DNA from: an uncultured Draconibacterium sp.
GTDB lineage: Bacteria; Bacteroidota; Bacteroidia; Bacteroidales; Prolixibacteraceae
Assembly: GCA_947492175.1 (NCBI GenBank)
Contig: CANLMQ010000007.1
Location: forward strand, 62,001-126,000
Reading direction: 5' to 3'
Length of the DNA: 64,000 nt
The position numbers and the translations under genes are program-made. Of the stretch, positions 50,766 through 60,938 are shown one piece after another (the first letter of the stretch is position 1; every line of letters starts with the position of its first letter). The notes beneath the pieces were generated by a model. The model worked only from the letters and a program-made list of their open reading frames with translations. It was not told where the DNA came from and searched no databases.

Positions 50766-52358
50766 TTAATATCCAGGGTTCTGCTCAAGTCCAGGATTCA
50801 GGTCTCTTTCACTTCTCGGAATTGGTAAAAGATATAATTTGGGAGAGTACGTTCTATTCTCTACAAACACTTCTTCCCAAGAACCATCATTATTTTGTAT
50901 TCGCGCCCCTTTGAGAGGTCCGTCAATAACATCTTCCAATATTCCCCATCTACGAATATCGAAATATCGATTCCCTTCAAAAGCAAGTTCAACCATACGC
51001 TCGTTACGTAATATTTTTCTTGCCTCTTCCTTATCAGATGTAAACGGAATATCTGGCATATTTACACTTTCCCTCTTTCTTAACTGGTTTAGAGCATCGA
51101 ATACACTTTGATCTATATTATCTGACTCAATTTTTGCTTCTGCATAAGTTAGTAAAACTTCTGCATAACGAATGAGTATCAGGTCATTCTCCATATTCCA
51201 AACATCAGTTGCATTTGGATCTAACATTTTTCGCTGATAGTAACCTGTTTTAGTTGCATTTGGTCTCCCGATTGCATGTTTGGAAATACCAGGAGGATAT
51301 ATTTTAACAGTATCAATTCCTCCTTGTGCCATTTTAAACACTGAATTATGGTGTATAATAGACATTTCCAAACGGGGATCACGATTTGTAAAAGGTTCAT
51401 TTTTATTATATAACGGAGACTCAGTAATTGGTAATCCATCAATACAAAGATATGCATCGACAATATTCTTTGTAGGAACAATTGCAGCATATCCTCCTTG
51501 AGAACCGCCGGCAGATACACCTGCATCAAAATAATGAACTACAGTCGGGCCTTTATAGTTCCTTGATAATATCACCTCCGAGTTTCCTTCATTCTCCTGC
51601 CACCAAAGCTGTTCATATTCAGGAAAAACATCATAAACATCTAAATTCATTACCGCTTTTGCATCAGCTGCTGCTTCAGTAAATCGGCCATGATATAGTT
51701 CAACTCTTGCTTTTAATGCAAGTGCCGCTCCTTTTGTAGCCCTTCCATAATCTGAACTAACATAAGCTACGGGAAGATTTTTAGCTGCGTAATCTAGCTC
51801 TTCAAGAACAAAATTAATTACTTCATTTTTGGGAGTACGAGTTACAACTCTTCCTTCTTCAACAGTCAATGGTTCTTTTACCAAAGGCACATCTCCAAAA
51901 ATATCAACAAGCATAGAATACTGAAATGCTCTTAAAAATCGAGCTTCTGCAATCATTCTCTCTTTTAATCCGGGAGTATTAAATGTTACCTTATCAATAT
52001 TAACCAGCAGTTCGTTGCTTCTTTCAATTGCAGCATATTTTTTACTCCAGTGCTCATATGATTTTATACTTTGATCAGTTACAGAACCATTTCCAATTTC
52101 CTGAAATCCATCCCATGGAAATTGCGAGAAACCAATATCGCTTGCCATATCAAAAAACATCATGAATTCTTCATAACGGTCGCCATTCAGCAAACGATAA
52201 CATCCTGTTAAAGCCATTTCAACTGATTGTTCATCACTCCAATATGTCTCTGATGACAGTTTATCATTAGGTGATTTATCCAAATAATCTTCGCACGAAC
52301 TGATAATATAGCCTATCAGCATCAATACTAATGGTATATATATAGATTTCTTTTTCAT
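50766..52358 (-). CDS. RagB/SusD-family nutrient-binding lipoprotein (PUL 2)
   Basis: A 530-aa SusD homologue with lipobox IISSC, opening CEDYLDKSPNDKLSSETYW, TPR helices (AEARFLRAFQYSMLVDIFGD) and the C-terminal signature NERMVELAFEGNRYFDIRRW. A direct duplication of TGTTATTCAA (52375-52394) fills the 36-bp gap after SusC. Full length. Confidence 0.96.
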   Translation of the reverse strand: MKKKSIYIPLVLMLIGYIISSCEDYLDKSPNDKLSSETYWSDEQSVEMALTGCYRLLNGDRYEEFMMFFDMASDIGFSQFPWDGFQEIGNGSVTDQSIKSYEHWSKKYAAIERSNELLVNIDKVTFNTPGLKERMIAEARFLRAFQYSMLVDIFGDVPLVKEPLTVEEGRVVTRTPKNEVINFVLEELDYAAKNLPVAYVSSDYGRATKGAALALKARVELYHGRFTEAAADAKAVMNLDVYDVFPEYEQLWWQENEGNSEVILSRNYKGPTVVHYFDAGVSAGGSQGGYAAIVPTKNIVDAYLCIDGLPITESPLYNKNEPFTNRDPRLEMSIIHHNSVFKMAQGGIDTVKIYPPGISKHAIGRPNATKTGYYQRKMLDPNATDVWNMENDLILIRYAEVLLTYAEAKIESDNIDQSVFDALNQLRKRESVNMPDIPFTSDKEEARKILRNERMVELAFEGNRYFDIRRWGILEDVIDGPLKGARIQNNDGSWEEVFVENRTYSPKLYLLPIPRSERDLNPGLEQNPGY

Positions 52359-52394
52359 TATTCTTCCTTTAAAATGTTATTCAATGTTATTCAA

Positions 52395-55300
52395 TTAGAA
52401 AGTTACATTTAAGCCTATATTGTAACTTTTCATTTGAGGATATCCGTAAAGTCGCGTTTCCGGATCATATCCCTTATCAAAGTTACTAATGGTCAGTAAG
52501 TTTTCACCTGTTATATACATTCTTACTTTTTGAATATTAAGCTTACTTAATACATCTCCGGTAAATGAATAACCCAGCTGAACATTTTTCAATCTGGCAT
52601 ACGCTGCGCTCTGAATCCAAAAGTCAGATGTTTCGTAATTAAAATATTTATCATATGTAAATCTAGGGTAAGCAGCATTTGGATTATCAGGGGTCCATCT
52701 ATCTACCAGGATATCTCTTACAGAACCACCATTTGAAAAAGCCCGAACTCCATGACCAGACCTGTATCCATCTACTTTTCCAACACCTTGGATTAAAGCT
52801 GTAAAATCAAAATCTTTATAATCTAAGTTTAGATTAACACCAAAAATATAATCAGGATTTGGATTTCCGATAACTACTCTGTCTTTTGAGTTAATCGTAC
52901 CGTCTACTTCGATGTCTTTGTATTTTATATCACCAAAACTTACATTGGGATCCTGACTGGCGTGATCAGAAATAGTTTCTCCAATTTGAAAGAAACCTTC
53001 ATTTACATATCCATAATAAGAATTTATAGCTTCACCTTCCATAAGAACTGTTGAGCCTTGAATAATGGGACCTAATTCTCTAAGATCTGTAATTTCGTTT
53101 GTAATATGAGTAAGATTAAATCCAACCGAATAGTTAAAGTCGCTAACCTTCCCCTTATAATTTATATTAAACTCAAATCCTTTGTTTGTAACACTTGCTC
53201 CATTCATTGGGATCCGCGAACTTGAAACACTACTCCACGGACCATAACTATCCGCACCAATATAACCTGTAACAGTTGCAATTGGGAAATCAAGTAGACC
53301 ATCCTTAGTTTTCCTATAAAAATAATCAAAAACTAAATCTATCTTCCCATTTAATAATGTAGCATCTATACCAATATCGGTAGTTTCAGTTGTTTCCCAT
53401 GTCACTTCTTTATTTGCAATACCACCAAGTGCAGCACCTTGAGTAACAGAACCTCCAAACACATAATTCTCAGAAGGAGAATAAGTTGAGGCAAATGGAT
53501 AATACCCTAATCTATTGACCGCATCCTGATTTCCCAATTGCCCCCATGATGCACGTAGTTTTAGGTTATCTAAGAAATCAAGTTTATCCATAAATTCCTC
53601 TTCTGATAGTCTCCATGCCGCTGAAAAAGAAGGGAAGGCACCCCATCTGTTATCTTGAGCAAATCTTGAAGAACCATCATATCGAAAATTTGCTTCAAAC
53701 AAAAACCTTTCTTTAAAGTTATAATTTAAACGCCCAAAAAACGATTGTAAAGCCCAATCATTAGTATAACCACTATTTTTTTGATTTTCAGGTGACCCAA
53801 CATTTAAGTCGTTTAATAAAAGCGTAGGGAAGTTATCTCTTGAGGCGTCAAAGTATTTTTGTTCCCAACTTTCCTGAGAATATCCTGCAAGAGCACCAAA
53901 ATGATGTTCTCCAATGTCCTTTTTATAAGTTAATATTGATTGAAATGTTAAGTCCAATACTGTTTCGTTACTTTGATTAACAGCAGTAGGTGTATTCATT
54001 ACAACTCCAGGTTCTATCGACTTTGTTGAAGGAATGTAATCATAGGTCTGAACTTCTTTTTTATGAGATTTTCTGTTGTGCGAATATATTTTATATCCGG
54101 GAGTAAGTTCTAGATCCAATCCATCCAGAATATTATAATTTAATGCAAAGTTACCCATTGAAAAATAAGAAGTACGTGTATTTAAGTTTCCTACTTCATA
54201 GTCTGCAATAGGATTGTACCCAGCCCAGTTACCATATTGACCAGTAGAATACTTTGCAGGATATATAGCAGGTATCCTAAGAATATTTGCCCAAGGGCCT
54301 CCAAATCCAGGATCTTTATTATCTTCTTTAAAAGACATTATTGATGTTTTTAAAGAAAATCTCTGATAAAGCTTAGTGTCTGCATTTAACCTTAAACTAT
54401 ATTTTTTAAAATTATTATTTGCAATAATTCCATCCTGATCTTGAAATCCAAATGAGATATAGAAACGGTTATCTTGGTTTCCTCCGTTTAAACTTAAAAC
54501 ATGGGATTGTTGAAATGCATCGCCTGTAATAGCTTCATCAACCCAACTTGTATTTGGATATGCATCACGATCGCTACTTGTTGCCCAGGTGTTAATTAGT
54601 TCTTCATTATATGCTGCCGGTTGTCCAATATTCGTGCGAGCTTCATTCTCATAACGTAAATAGTCTGCAGCCCCAACATATTTGGGTAAATTTACAGCTT
54701 GCTGTACTCCGCCAAAAGCATTATAGCTTATTGTAAATGGTGAGATTTCTCCTCTCTTAGTGGTAATCAGAATTACCCCATTGGCTGCTCTTGAACCATA
54801 TATTGAGGCTGAAGCAGCATCCTTAAGAACAGAGATCGACTCTACATCTGAAGGTAAAACGTCATTAATATTCGTTTCTAGCCCATCAACCAATACTAAT
54901 GGAGATGATGAACCAAATGATCCAACTCCACGTATTGTTATATTTGCTCCACTTCCAGGAGCTCCCGAATTCTTCACAATAGATACACCAGATAGATGCC
55001 CGCTTAGAGCACTTGAAATATTAGTTACAGGCCGTGCTTCTAATTCATCGCTTTTAACAGCCTGGACCGAACCAGTTAAATTGACTTTCTTCTGCACTCC
55101 ATACCCTACGGCCACTATCTCCTCAATTCCAATAGCATCGGCTATCATCGTGATGTCAATTGTTGTTTGGCTGCCAACAGTAATCTCCTGACTTATCATC
55201 CCAACAAAAGAAAATACCAATACACTTTCATCTGAAACATTTGAGATGGAAAATTTACCATCAACACTGGTAACTGTTCCCTCAGTCGTACCTTTAACAA

Positions 55301-55742
55301 CTACAGTTACTCCAGGGAGTGGCTCGTTGCTGTTGTCTGTTACTTTGCCCGAGATAGTTTTTTGCTGACTAGCCAGCTTGTATTTTGGAGAAATAATTAC
55401 GTGCCTGTCTTTAAAAAGGAATTCCACTTTATTCGCATCAAACAATTGATTCAGAACCGCTTCTACTTTTTCGTTTTTAAAGGAAACATCTACCTTCTTT
55501 TCAACATCAGTTAGTTCGCTGTTATATAGAAAATAAAACTCACTTTCATCCTCTATTTTACTCAAAACTTCCTTAATGGTAGCTCCTTTCATCTCCAAGC
55601 TCAGTTGTTTGTTTTGCGAGTACGAGCTGGTTGCTAAAACCTGAAACGTACTCAGTAGTACAATAATTAATGCATTTCGCATAATAATTAGTTTTTTTCT
55701 ACAGCCTTTGTAATGCCGTAGCAGTTCATCATTTTTTTTCAT
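52395..55742 (-). CDS. SusC-family TonB-dependent transducer with STN domain (PUL 2)
   Basis: An 1115-aa receptor built like that of PUL 1: signal segment near 22-42, STN domain about 45-115 (LSLEMKGATIKEVLSKIEDE; VEFLFKDRHVIISPKY), carboxypeptidase-regulatory-like domain (ISGKVTDNSNEPLPGVTVVV), plug (PLVLVDGLETNINDVLP; ISVLKDAASASIYGSRAANG) and barrel ending NIGLNVTF. STN implies signalling through the FecR encoded 98 bp upstream. The real start may be Met21 (MRNALIIVLLST), which gives a cleaner signal peptide. Confidence 0.96.
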   Translation of the reverse strand: MKKNDELLRHYKGCRKKLIIMRNALIIVLLSTFQVLATSSYSQNKQLSLEMKGATIKEVLSKIEDESEFYFLYNSELTDVEKKVDVSFKNEKVEAVLNQLFDANKVEFLFKDRHVIISPKYKLASQQKTISGKVTDNSNEPLPGVTVVVKGTTEGTVTSVDGKFSISNVSDESVLVFSFVGMISQEITVGSQTTIDITMIADAIGIEEIVAVGYGVQKKVNLTGSVQAVKSDELEARPVTNISSALSGHLSGVSIVKNSGAPGSGANITIRGVGSFGSSSPLVLVDGLETNINDVLPSDVESISVLKDAASASIYGSRAANGVILITTKRGEISPFTISYNAFGGVQQAVNLPKYVGAADYLRYENEARTNIGQPAAYNEELINTWATSSDRDAYPNTSWVDEAITGDAFQQSHVLSLNGGNQDNRFYISFGFQDQDGIIANNNFKKYSLRLNADTKLYQRFSLKTSIMSFKEDNKDPGFGGPWANILRIPAIYPAKYSTGQYGNWAGYNPIADYEVGNLNTRTSYFSMGNFALNYNILDGLDLELTPGYKIYSHNRKSHKKEVQTYDYIPSTKSIEPGVVMNTPTAVNQSNETVLDLTFQSILTYKKDIGEHHFGALAGYSQESWEQKYFDASRDNFPTLLLNDLNVGSPENQKNSGYTNDWALQSFFGRLNYNFKERFLFEANFRYDGSSRFAQDNRWGAFPSFSAAWRLSEEEFMDKLDFLDNLKLRASWGQLGNQDAVNRLGYYPFASTYSPSENYVFGGSVTQGAALGGIANKEVTWETTETTDIGIDATLLNGKIDLVFDYFYRKTKDGLLDFPIATVTGYIGADSYGPWSSVSSSRIPMNGASVTNKGFEFNINYKGKVSDFNYSVGFNLTHITNEITDLRELGPIIQGSTVLMEGEAINSYYGYVNEGFFQIGETISDHASQDPNVSFGDIKYKDIEVDGTINSKDRVVIGNPNPDYIFGVNLNLDYKDFDFTALIQGVGKVDGYRSGHGVRAFSNGGSVRDILVDRWTPDNPNAAYPRFTYDKYFNYETSDFWIQSAAYARLKNVQLGYSFTGDVLSKLNIQKVRMYITGENLLTISNFDKGYDPETRLYGYPQMKSYNIGLNVTF

Positions 55743-55840
55743 AAATTTGAATGTTTTTATAAATACTATTTGTACCTAATTGTAAGGCATGAATGGTGAG
55801 GAAGTGTTGACGCACTTCCTTTTTTTTGAAAACGGTTATT

Positions 55841-56833
55841 TCATAGGCAATTATTTTTTTTTGATATCCGTATTTTAGCTTTAATTATTTCGTTGTTTAT
55901 TTTATCTACTTTCCCCGGAATATAATCTATCTTTATAGGTGAACTTAACTCCAGTAACTCGAGTACCTGGTGTAAGGATTCGTTATTAAAAGTGGTAGTG
56001 AACTTATACGATTCAATCGATTTGTCAGCAATCTCAATTTCGACACCATACCAACGTTCCAAAATATTCTTCAATTCGGGAAGTGGGGTTTCGTCGAAAA
56101 TGAGTTTATTCTCTTTCCATCCGATATAATTCTCGATGTTCTTATTACTTACTAGAGCACTTTTGGTAGTTTTATCAAATGTAAAATGGTCGCCCGGTAT
56201 CATTTCGATGTTCGATACCCCATTCTCTCCTGATAATAAGCTCAGGCTAATTTTTCCCTCTTTTAATATAACTTCAACTGAATTGTCGTTTGGGTACGAT
56301 TTAAAATCGAACTGAGTTCCAACCACATTAACTTTCACATTTCCTGATTGTATGGTAAAAGGCGAGTTCTCATTTTTAGTAACATCGAGAAAAGCCTGCC
56401 CGATCAATACAACACTCCGGTTCTCCCTAACAAAGGGAATTGAATATTTTATGACACTTTCTGAGTTTAACCACACCTGGCTTCCATCAGGAAGCGTAAC
56501 TTGTGAACGCATTCCAATCGGGCAAGTAATTTCCTGAAAAACAAGCTCCTGTGTTGGTTCATTCGATTTATTTAAAAGAGCCCATATAGAAACAAAAATT
56601 AGAGGTAGCAGCAAAATAGCAGCATAACGGTTAATATCTGAATATATTCGCAAAATCTTTCCTTTTGCAGAAATTCTTTTTTGAATATTTTGAAAGGCAG
56701 AATCGACATCTACATGTTCAACTTCTCGAATTAACTTTCCAGCCTCAAAAACCTGTTCTTCATTTGTCAGGTTCTTTTTGCTTTCAACAAAAGTTTTATA
56801 TTTATTTGATTGTGCTATTTCTATTTTCGTCAT
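55841..56833 (-). CDS. FecR-family anti-sigma factor (PUL 2)
   Basis: A 330-aa protein with one membrane segment near 68-87 (YAAILLLPLIFVSIWALL), FecR domain (RSQVTLPDGSQVWLNSESV; VKVNVVGTQFDFKSYPNDN) and an STN-like C-terminus (LPELKNILERWYGVEIEIAD). It pairs with the sigma factor upstream and the STN-bearing SusC downstream. Confidence 0.94.
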   Translation of the reverse strand: MTKIEIAQSNKYKTFVESKKNLTNEEQVFEAGKLIREVEHVDVDSAFQNIQKRISAKGKILRIYSDINRYAAILLLPLIFVSIWALLNKSNEPTQELVFQEITCPIGMRSQVTLPDGSQVWLNSESVIKYSIPFVRENRSVVLIGQAFLDVTKNENSPFTIQSGNVKVNVVGTQFDFKSYPNDNSVEVILKEGKISLSLLSGENGVSNIEMIPGDHFTFDKTTKSALVSNKNIENYIGWKENKLIFDETPLPELKNILERWYGVEIEIADKSIESYKFTTTFNNESLHQVLELLELSSPIKIDYIPGKVDKINNEIIKAKIRISKKNNCL

Positions 56834-56940
56834 TCTCTAATTGTATTATTCCAGTATCGGAATTGTTAGCTTACTGTTTTATGCAATCTATTAAGAATAC
56901 AATTCAGCAAGTAAGAACACGTATAGAGAATTGATTTTTT

Positions 56941-57528
56941 TTACAAATTAGTTATTCCAAGTAGAATTAGGATCCCTACATAATCTTTTAACTCAATCCG
57001 TAAAACCTTCAAAGCATTTGAAATTTGTGTTTCAACAGTACGTTTCGAAATATCAAATTTAGTAGCTATTTCATCGTTTGTTAAACCCTGAAAACGACTC
57101 ATTACAAAAATTTCACCACAACGGGCAGGCAATTTACCAATAGCAACTTTTATTTTTTCCTGCAACTCAGATTCAACAAAGATATCAGGTTCGTATAATT
57201 GATTATTCTCTGTTAAATTTTTAAGTTGATCTATTACTTGCGACTGGATTTCTATCTTTTTAAGATAATTAAGTGAACGATTTTTTACAGAAGTAAAAAA
57301 GTATGATTTTAATGAAGAATTATCATTTATTCCAGACCGTTTTTCCCATAGGCGAACAAAAAAATCCTGCACAATTTCTGTTGCTTCATCTTTGTCTAAA
57401 GTTATTTGAGAAGCAAAGACCACAAGACCAGGATAGTAATAACGGAAAAGAATTTCGAAAGCAGTTTGGTCTCCTTTTTTTAACCGGTTTATGAGTTTAC
57501 TTTCGTCCAAGCCGTTTATTTTCTGCAT
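56941..57528 (-). CDS. ECF RNA polymerase sigma factor (PUL 2)
   Basis: A 195-aa ECF factor with region 2 (QTAFEILFRYYYPGLVVFAS; EATEIVQDFFVRLWEKR) and region 4 (LPARCGEIFVMSRFQGLTND; EIATKFDISKRTVETQISNA). A TATATTTG box at 57540-57533 lies only 4 bp before the ATG; if used, the mRNA would be almost leaderless. It controls PUL 2 with the adjacent FecR. Confidence 0.95.
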   Translation of the reverse strand: MQKINGLDESKLINRLKKGDQTAFEILFRYYYPGLVVFASQITLDKDEATEIVQDFFVRLWEKRSGINDNSSLKSYFFTSVKNRSLNYLKKIEIQSQVIDQLKNLTENNQLYEPDIFVESELQEKIKVAIGKLPARCGEIFVMSRFQGLTNDEIATKFDISKRTVETQISNALKVLRIELKDYVGILILLGITNL

Positions 57529-57532
57529 GCAA

Positions 57533-57540
57533 CAAATATA
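57533..57540 (-). promoter_or_regulatory. TAnnTTTG box next to the sigma-factor start
   Basis: TATATTTG on the minus strand ends 4 bp before ATG 57528. No good -33 TTTG is visible at the usual distance, so it may be chance in AT-rich DNA. Confidence 0.25.
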
Positions 57541-57746
57541 ATTTTTTTGGTGAAATATTGCGAATCAGAAAAAGGATAATAGTTGATATAAACTAGTTAC
57601 TATCAATATTCGGCGATTTCATTTTTAGGTCTGCAATTTGTCTACTTTACTACTTGCCCTTTTGGGGTTTCTCGATTCAGAACTTAGCTAGTACCGTAGT
57701 TCGTTGCAACAGCATTTCATCACAAGATTTAAGCTTGCTTGATATT

Positions 57747-57983
57747 TCATCTCTGTTTTACTATCTGCAACTGAATTATTCCTCCCAACCCAAATACATA
57801 TCTTACACTTAATAAAGGACTTATATCAATTTCGACATTAAATACCAAACTTATCATTGCCATATGGATTCCCATTAAAACCGAAATTCCCCAAGCCTCT
57901 TGATATCCTTTTTTTAGTCGATCATTATACCGATCAGCTTTAGCTTTTAATACAATAAGTACCGCTAGAATCTAAAAAATCAT
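57747..57983 (-). pseudogene. Small membrane-protein gene interrupted by an in-frame amber codon
   Basis: From ATG 57983 the frame reads Met-Ile-Phe, then TAG (57974-57972), then 74 coherent codons to TGA at 57747, including KAKADRYNDRLKKGYQEAWG and two hydrophobic segments (ISVLMGIHMAMISLVF; YVFGLGGIIQLQIV). The composition is coding-like. No family is recognised. It could be the tail of a larger decayed gene. The rest of 57529-58495 holds only short coding-like scraps (near 58060-58140) and no supported gene. Confidence 0.4.
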
Positions 57984-58495
57984 AAAAAGGCTAGCTTCTA
58001 TAGTAAATTAATACACAGACCAAACTTCATCTAAATACACTGATGCTTCGATTGGACAATCACCTTTGGGTCAAGTGGTCAACACAAAGCTGCTTAATCA
58101 GGTTTTGCAAATTAGGTTGGTTTTGATTGGGTCGTTTTCGTTCATTTTTCTGCGATAGTTTTCCTCAATTTTACTAGTATACTTGCAATTAAAATATGCG
58201 AATACAACCACTCTATCAATTTTCATTATTGAAAAACGGGATATTAAGACCTTCTTAAGGATTAACGATTTATGGCTGCCCCTTTCTTTCTAATACAACT
58301 AATTTAACAATAAATATTTCTTCATCTCTGGATACGTTTTAAAATTAAACAAAAAATACCGGGAGATACCCCAGTATTTTTATGAACACATTTTATGAGA
58401 TACTGTATCGTATAATCTGTAATGGTTAGTTAAGACTGGTCATTTAACTTAAATGAAGTATTAATGTTTTATACTTGCAGTCAATTTTTCTCAAA

Positions 58496-59710
58496 TTAAT
58501 ATACCTTACTAGCATAAAACAAAATTTCAGTTAACGCAGTTTCAACAGTACTTTCATCCCAGGTATTCAATACTCTGAACCTTATATAACGAACCGGACT
58601 TTGATCTTCAACCTCCATGGTTAATGGTGACGTTGATCCTTTCCATGATTCATCTGTAGTTTTACCGTCCGTGCAATTTAGCAAGTTTATCCAACCTTTG
58701 CTAAGCATCTCTGTTTCCCAATTAGGATCATCGGGAACAACAGTTGTTTCAGCTTCCTCTATATTCAAAATGCCAAAAAGCTGAAATTCCTTCCAATTTC
58801 TATTTTGACAACAATCTTGACGAGGATATAACTTAATTTTTGAGAGTTCAACCTCAACTCCCAGATCAATTGTGAAATGATGAACTTTTCCGTCATACTC
58901 CCCGCCACAACTGTTATGATAGTATCCGCCTAATGAATAGTCAAATAATTTACTGATATCGCCACCCCAGCACTGACCAGTTAAGTCAAATGGCAAATCC
59001 ATATCTGACATATTTGATCCATAAAGCATTAGATCATTAGGAAAATTATAGATCTCTGTATTGGAGTAAAAATTCTCGATTGCATTTTCATCAGGCCTAT
59101 ATGAAGTACTAATATGAAATTCACCTCCAGGTACAAAATCGGTTATTTCAGTTTCTATTGTCCCTGGTGCTACAATCAAAGAAACTTGTTGGTTTTCATT
59201 ATTCGTATACTCTAACTTCGTATCTATTATTTCGGCAGCAGCAGTTGACCATGTAAGTACTACTTTATCTGTAAAACCATCTATTTTAGCTATACCCCTG
59301 TTTAAAAGCCCATCTATGTATTTGGCCCCATATACAATGGCTGATCTTTCAATTGGTATAGATGCCAAACCACTCTCATTCTTGTTAACAACTTCGAAGA
59401 TGTGTGTTGCTTCTTCTAAGTTGTTGATATAAACTGACATCTCTGTTTCTTCATTTAAAGGAACAACCAGCGAATCATTTTTTTGATTCCAATAAATAAC
59501 TGTTTCTGCTAAATTCGGATCAGCGTTTAACCACCAATTTATTTTTACCTTGTTATTGCCAGAACCTATTACTACAGAATCAGGACGGCCAATATAAATA
59601 TGCTCGCCTTGCAAGTATTGTTCATGCAACTCATTCATGTCATTACATTGGCTGAATCCAAATATCAATGCGAACAAAATTGCTATATGTAATTTTTTAT
59701 TATCTTTCAT
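58496..59710 (-). CDS. DUF4998/DUF5000-type surface lipoprotein (PUL 3)
   Basis: A 404-aa lipoprotein with lipobox FGFSQC. The N-terminal half has two fibronectin/DUF4998-like domains (VKINWWLNADPNLAETVIYW; DKVVLTWSTAAAEIIDTKLE). The C-terminal 160 residues are a discoidin (F5/8 type C)-like fold, with FTIDLGVEVELSKIKLYPR and PVRYIRFRVLNTW. It lies 19 bp after the next lipoprotein gene. Such proteins bind glycans on the cell surface. It is the last gene of the visible operon. Confidence 0.85.
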   Translation of the reverse strand: MKDNKKLHIAILFALIFGFSQCNDMNELHEQYLQGEHIYIGRPDSVVIGSGNNKVKINWWLNADPNLAETVIYWNQKNDSLVVPLNEETEMSVYINNLEEATHIFEVVNKNESGLASIPIERSAIVYGAKYIDGLLNRGIAKIDGFTDKVVLTWSTAAAEIIDTKLEYTNNENQQVSLIVAPGTIETEITDFVPGGEFHISTSYRPDENAIENFYSNTEIYNFPNDLMLYGSNMSDMDLPFDLTGQCWGGDISKLFDYSLGGYYHNSCGGEYDGKVHHFTIDLGVEVELSKIKLYPRQDCCQNRNWKEFQLFGILNIEEAETTVVPDDPNWETEMLSKGWINLLNCTDGKTTDESWKGSTSPLTMEVEDQSPVRYIRFRVLNTWDESTVETALTEILFYASKVY

Positions 59711-59729
59711 AATTCTTGATTAATCTCCA

Positions 59730-60917
59730 TTAATATTCTTCCTCTATCTGACCATAAGCTGTTATTTCACCAACCATAAAATCAGTACCTCCAGCCCAAC
59801 TCTCAGTCATTTTATATCGAAGATAGCGTACAGCAGGAGCATCGAGAGGAATTACACTTTCTTCTCCTGTGCTGGCATAATCAATATCTTCATTCGACAG
59901 TTTCCCAATAGGCAATCCAGAAGGCTTAAATGACTCATATTCTCCCAACTTAAACCAACCATCATCACTTCCGTCAGGATTTGGATCATTTGAACCCCAT
60001 AGCTCCCATTTTTTTGGATTATGATGCCTGTAATACCATGCCCATCTCTGCCAATGTATGAAACGACTTAATTTAGCCTTAACTTTTAAATCAATTGAGA
60101 AAACTACAGGTAATGACGGATTGCCTGATGTATGTCCATAATTGCCATCAACTGTTGTTACTCCATCAATCATTTGAGAAAAATTCCCCCCCCAATTTGC
60201 TAAATTAGCTCCACCAGGTAATCCCATTTGACGAAATTTACTCCGTTCCAACTCCTCCTCAAACCAAGGTGTAAGATCAGCAAATAAAGTATCAGAAAAA
60301 TTGTCCCATCGGTCACGTACAACAAAACCAAATGTTTTTTCTTCAGCTTTAAACCCCCTTACGGCATAATCTCCTTCAGTCACCATTGTATATAATACAT
60401 CTTCCTCATTAAAATCGCCTAAAGTATCCTGGACCAGTGTTATTATTGCAATCTCCTCATTCCCTGCGTTCTCCCAATTAATATGAACACCTCCGAAATC
60501 GGATTGAATTTTTAATGTTGAGAAGATTGTTTGTACAGGTGGAGTAAGTGGCATAAAAGTAAAATAATTACGTTCAGATTCATTTCCACTTCGGTCAATC
60601 GTGAAAATTTCGAATCTTTTTTCACTTATATCCCCAAATCCACTTAAAACTAATTCATTACTATACAAAGAACAACTAGCTTCCCGATTTCGCCCGGGAG
60701 CAATCTCATAGATAACTTTAACCATTAACAGATCCTCTTCCTTTGGTAAAGAAAAAGTTATTTTGGCACCACCTGCCAATGGCTCAATATTGACTTCACT
60801 TACATTTTGCGGAGGTATTGAATCACCCGACTCGTGTAAAGCTATCTTGTCTTCTTCACATGCACTAATCATTAACATGATGGTAATGCATAAAAAAATT
60901 ATTCTTTTCATATACAA
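59730..60917 (-). CDS. DUF4959/DUF5126/DUF5000-type surface lipoprotein (PUL 3)
   Basis: A 395-aa lipoprotein with lipobox MISAC. An Ig-like DUF4959 domain (SIPPQNVSEVNIEPLAGGAK) is followed by a DUF5126-like domain (GGVHINWENAGNEEIAIITL) and a C-terminal discoidin-like domain (VFSIDLKVKAKLSRFIHWQR; AVRYLRYKMTESWAGG). The C-terminal domain resembles that of the neighbouring lipoprotein, suggesting duplication. Likely glycan binding at the SusE/F position. The start may be Met3. Confidence 0.87.
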   Translation of the reverse strand: MYMKRIIFLCITIMLMISACEEDKIALHESGDSIPPQNVSEVNIEPLAGGAKITFSLPKEEDLLMVKVIYEIAPGRNREASCSLYSNELVLSGFGDISEKRFEIFTIDRSGNESERNYFTFMPLTPPVQTIFSTLKIQSDFGGVHINWENAGNEEIAIITLVQDTLGDFNEEDVLYTMVTEGDYAVRGFKAEEKTFGFVVRDRWDNFSDTLFADLTPWFEEELERSKFRQMGLPGGANLANWGGNFSQMIDGVTTVDGNYGHTSGNPSLPVVFSIDLKVKAKLSRFIHWQRWAWYYRHHNPKKWELWGSNDPNPDGSDDGWFKLGEYESFKPSGLPIGKLSNEDIDYASTGEESVIPLDAPAVRYLRYKMTESWAGGTDFMVGEITAYGQIEEEY

Positions 60918-60938
60918 ATATTTTCTTTTACCAATTGC

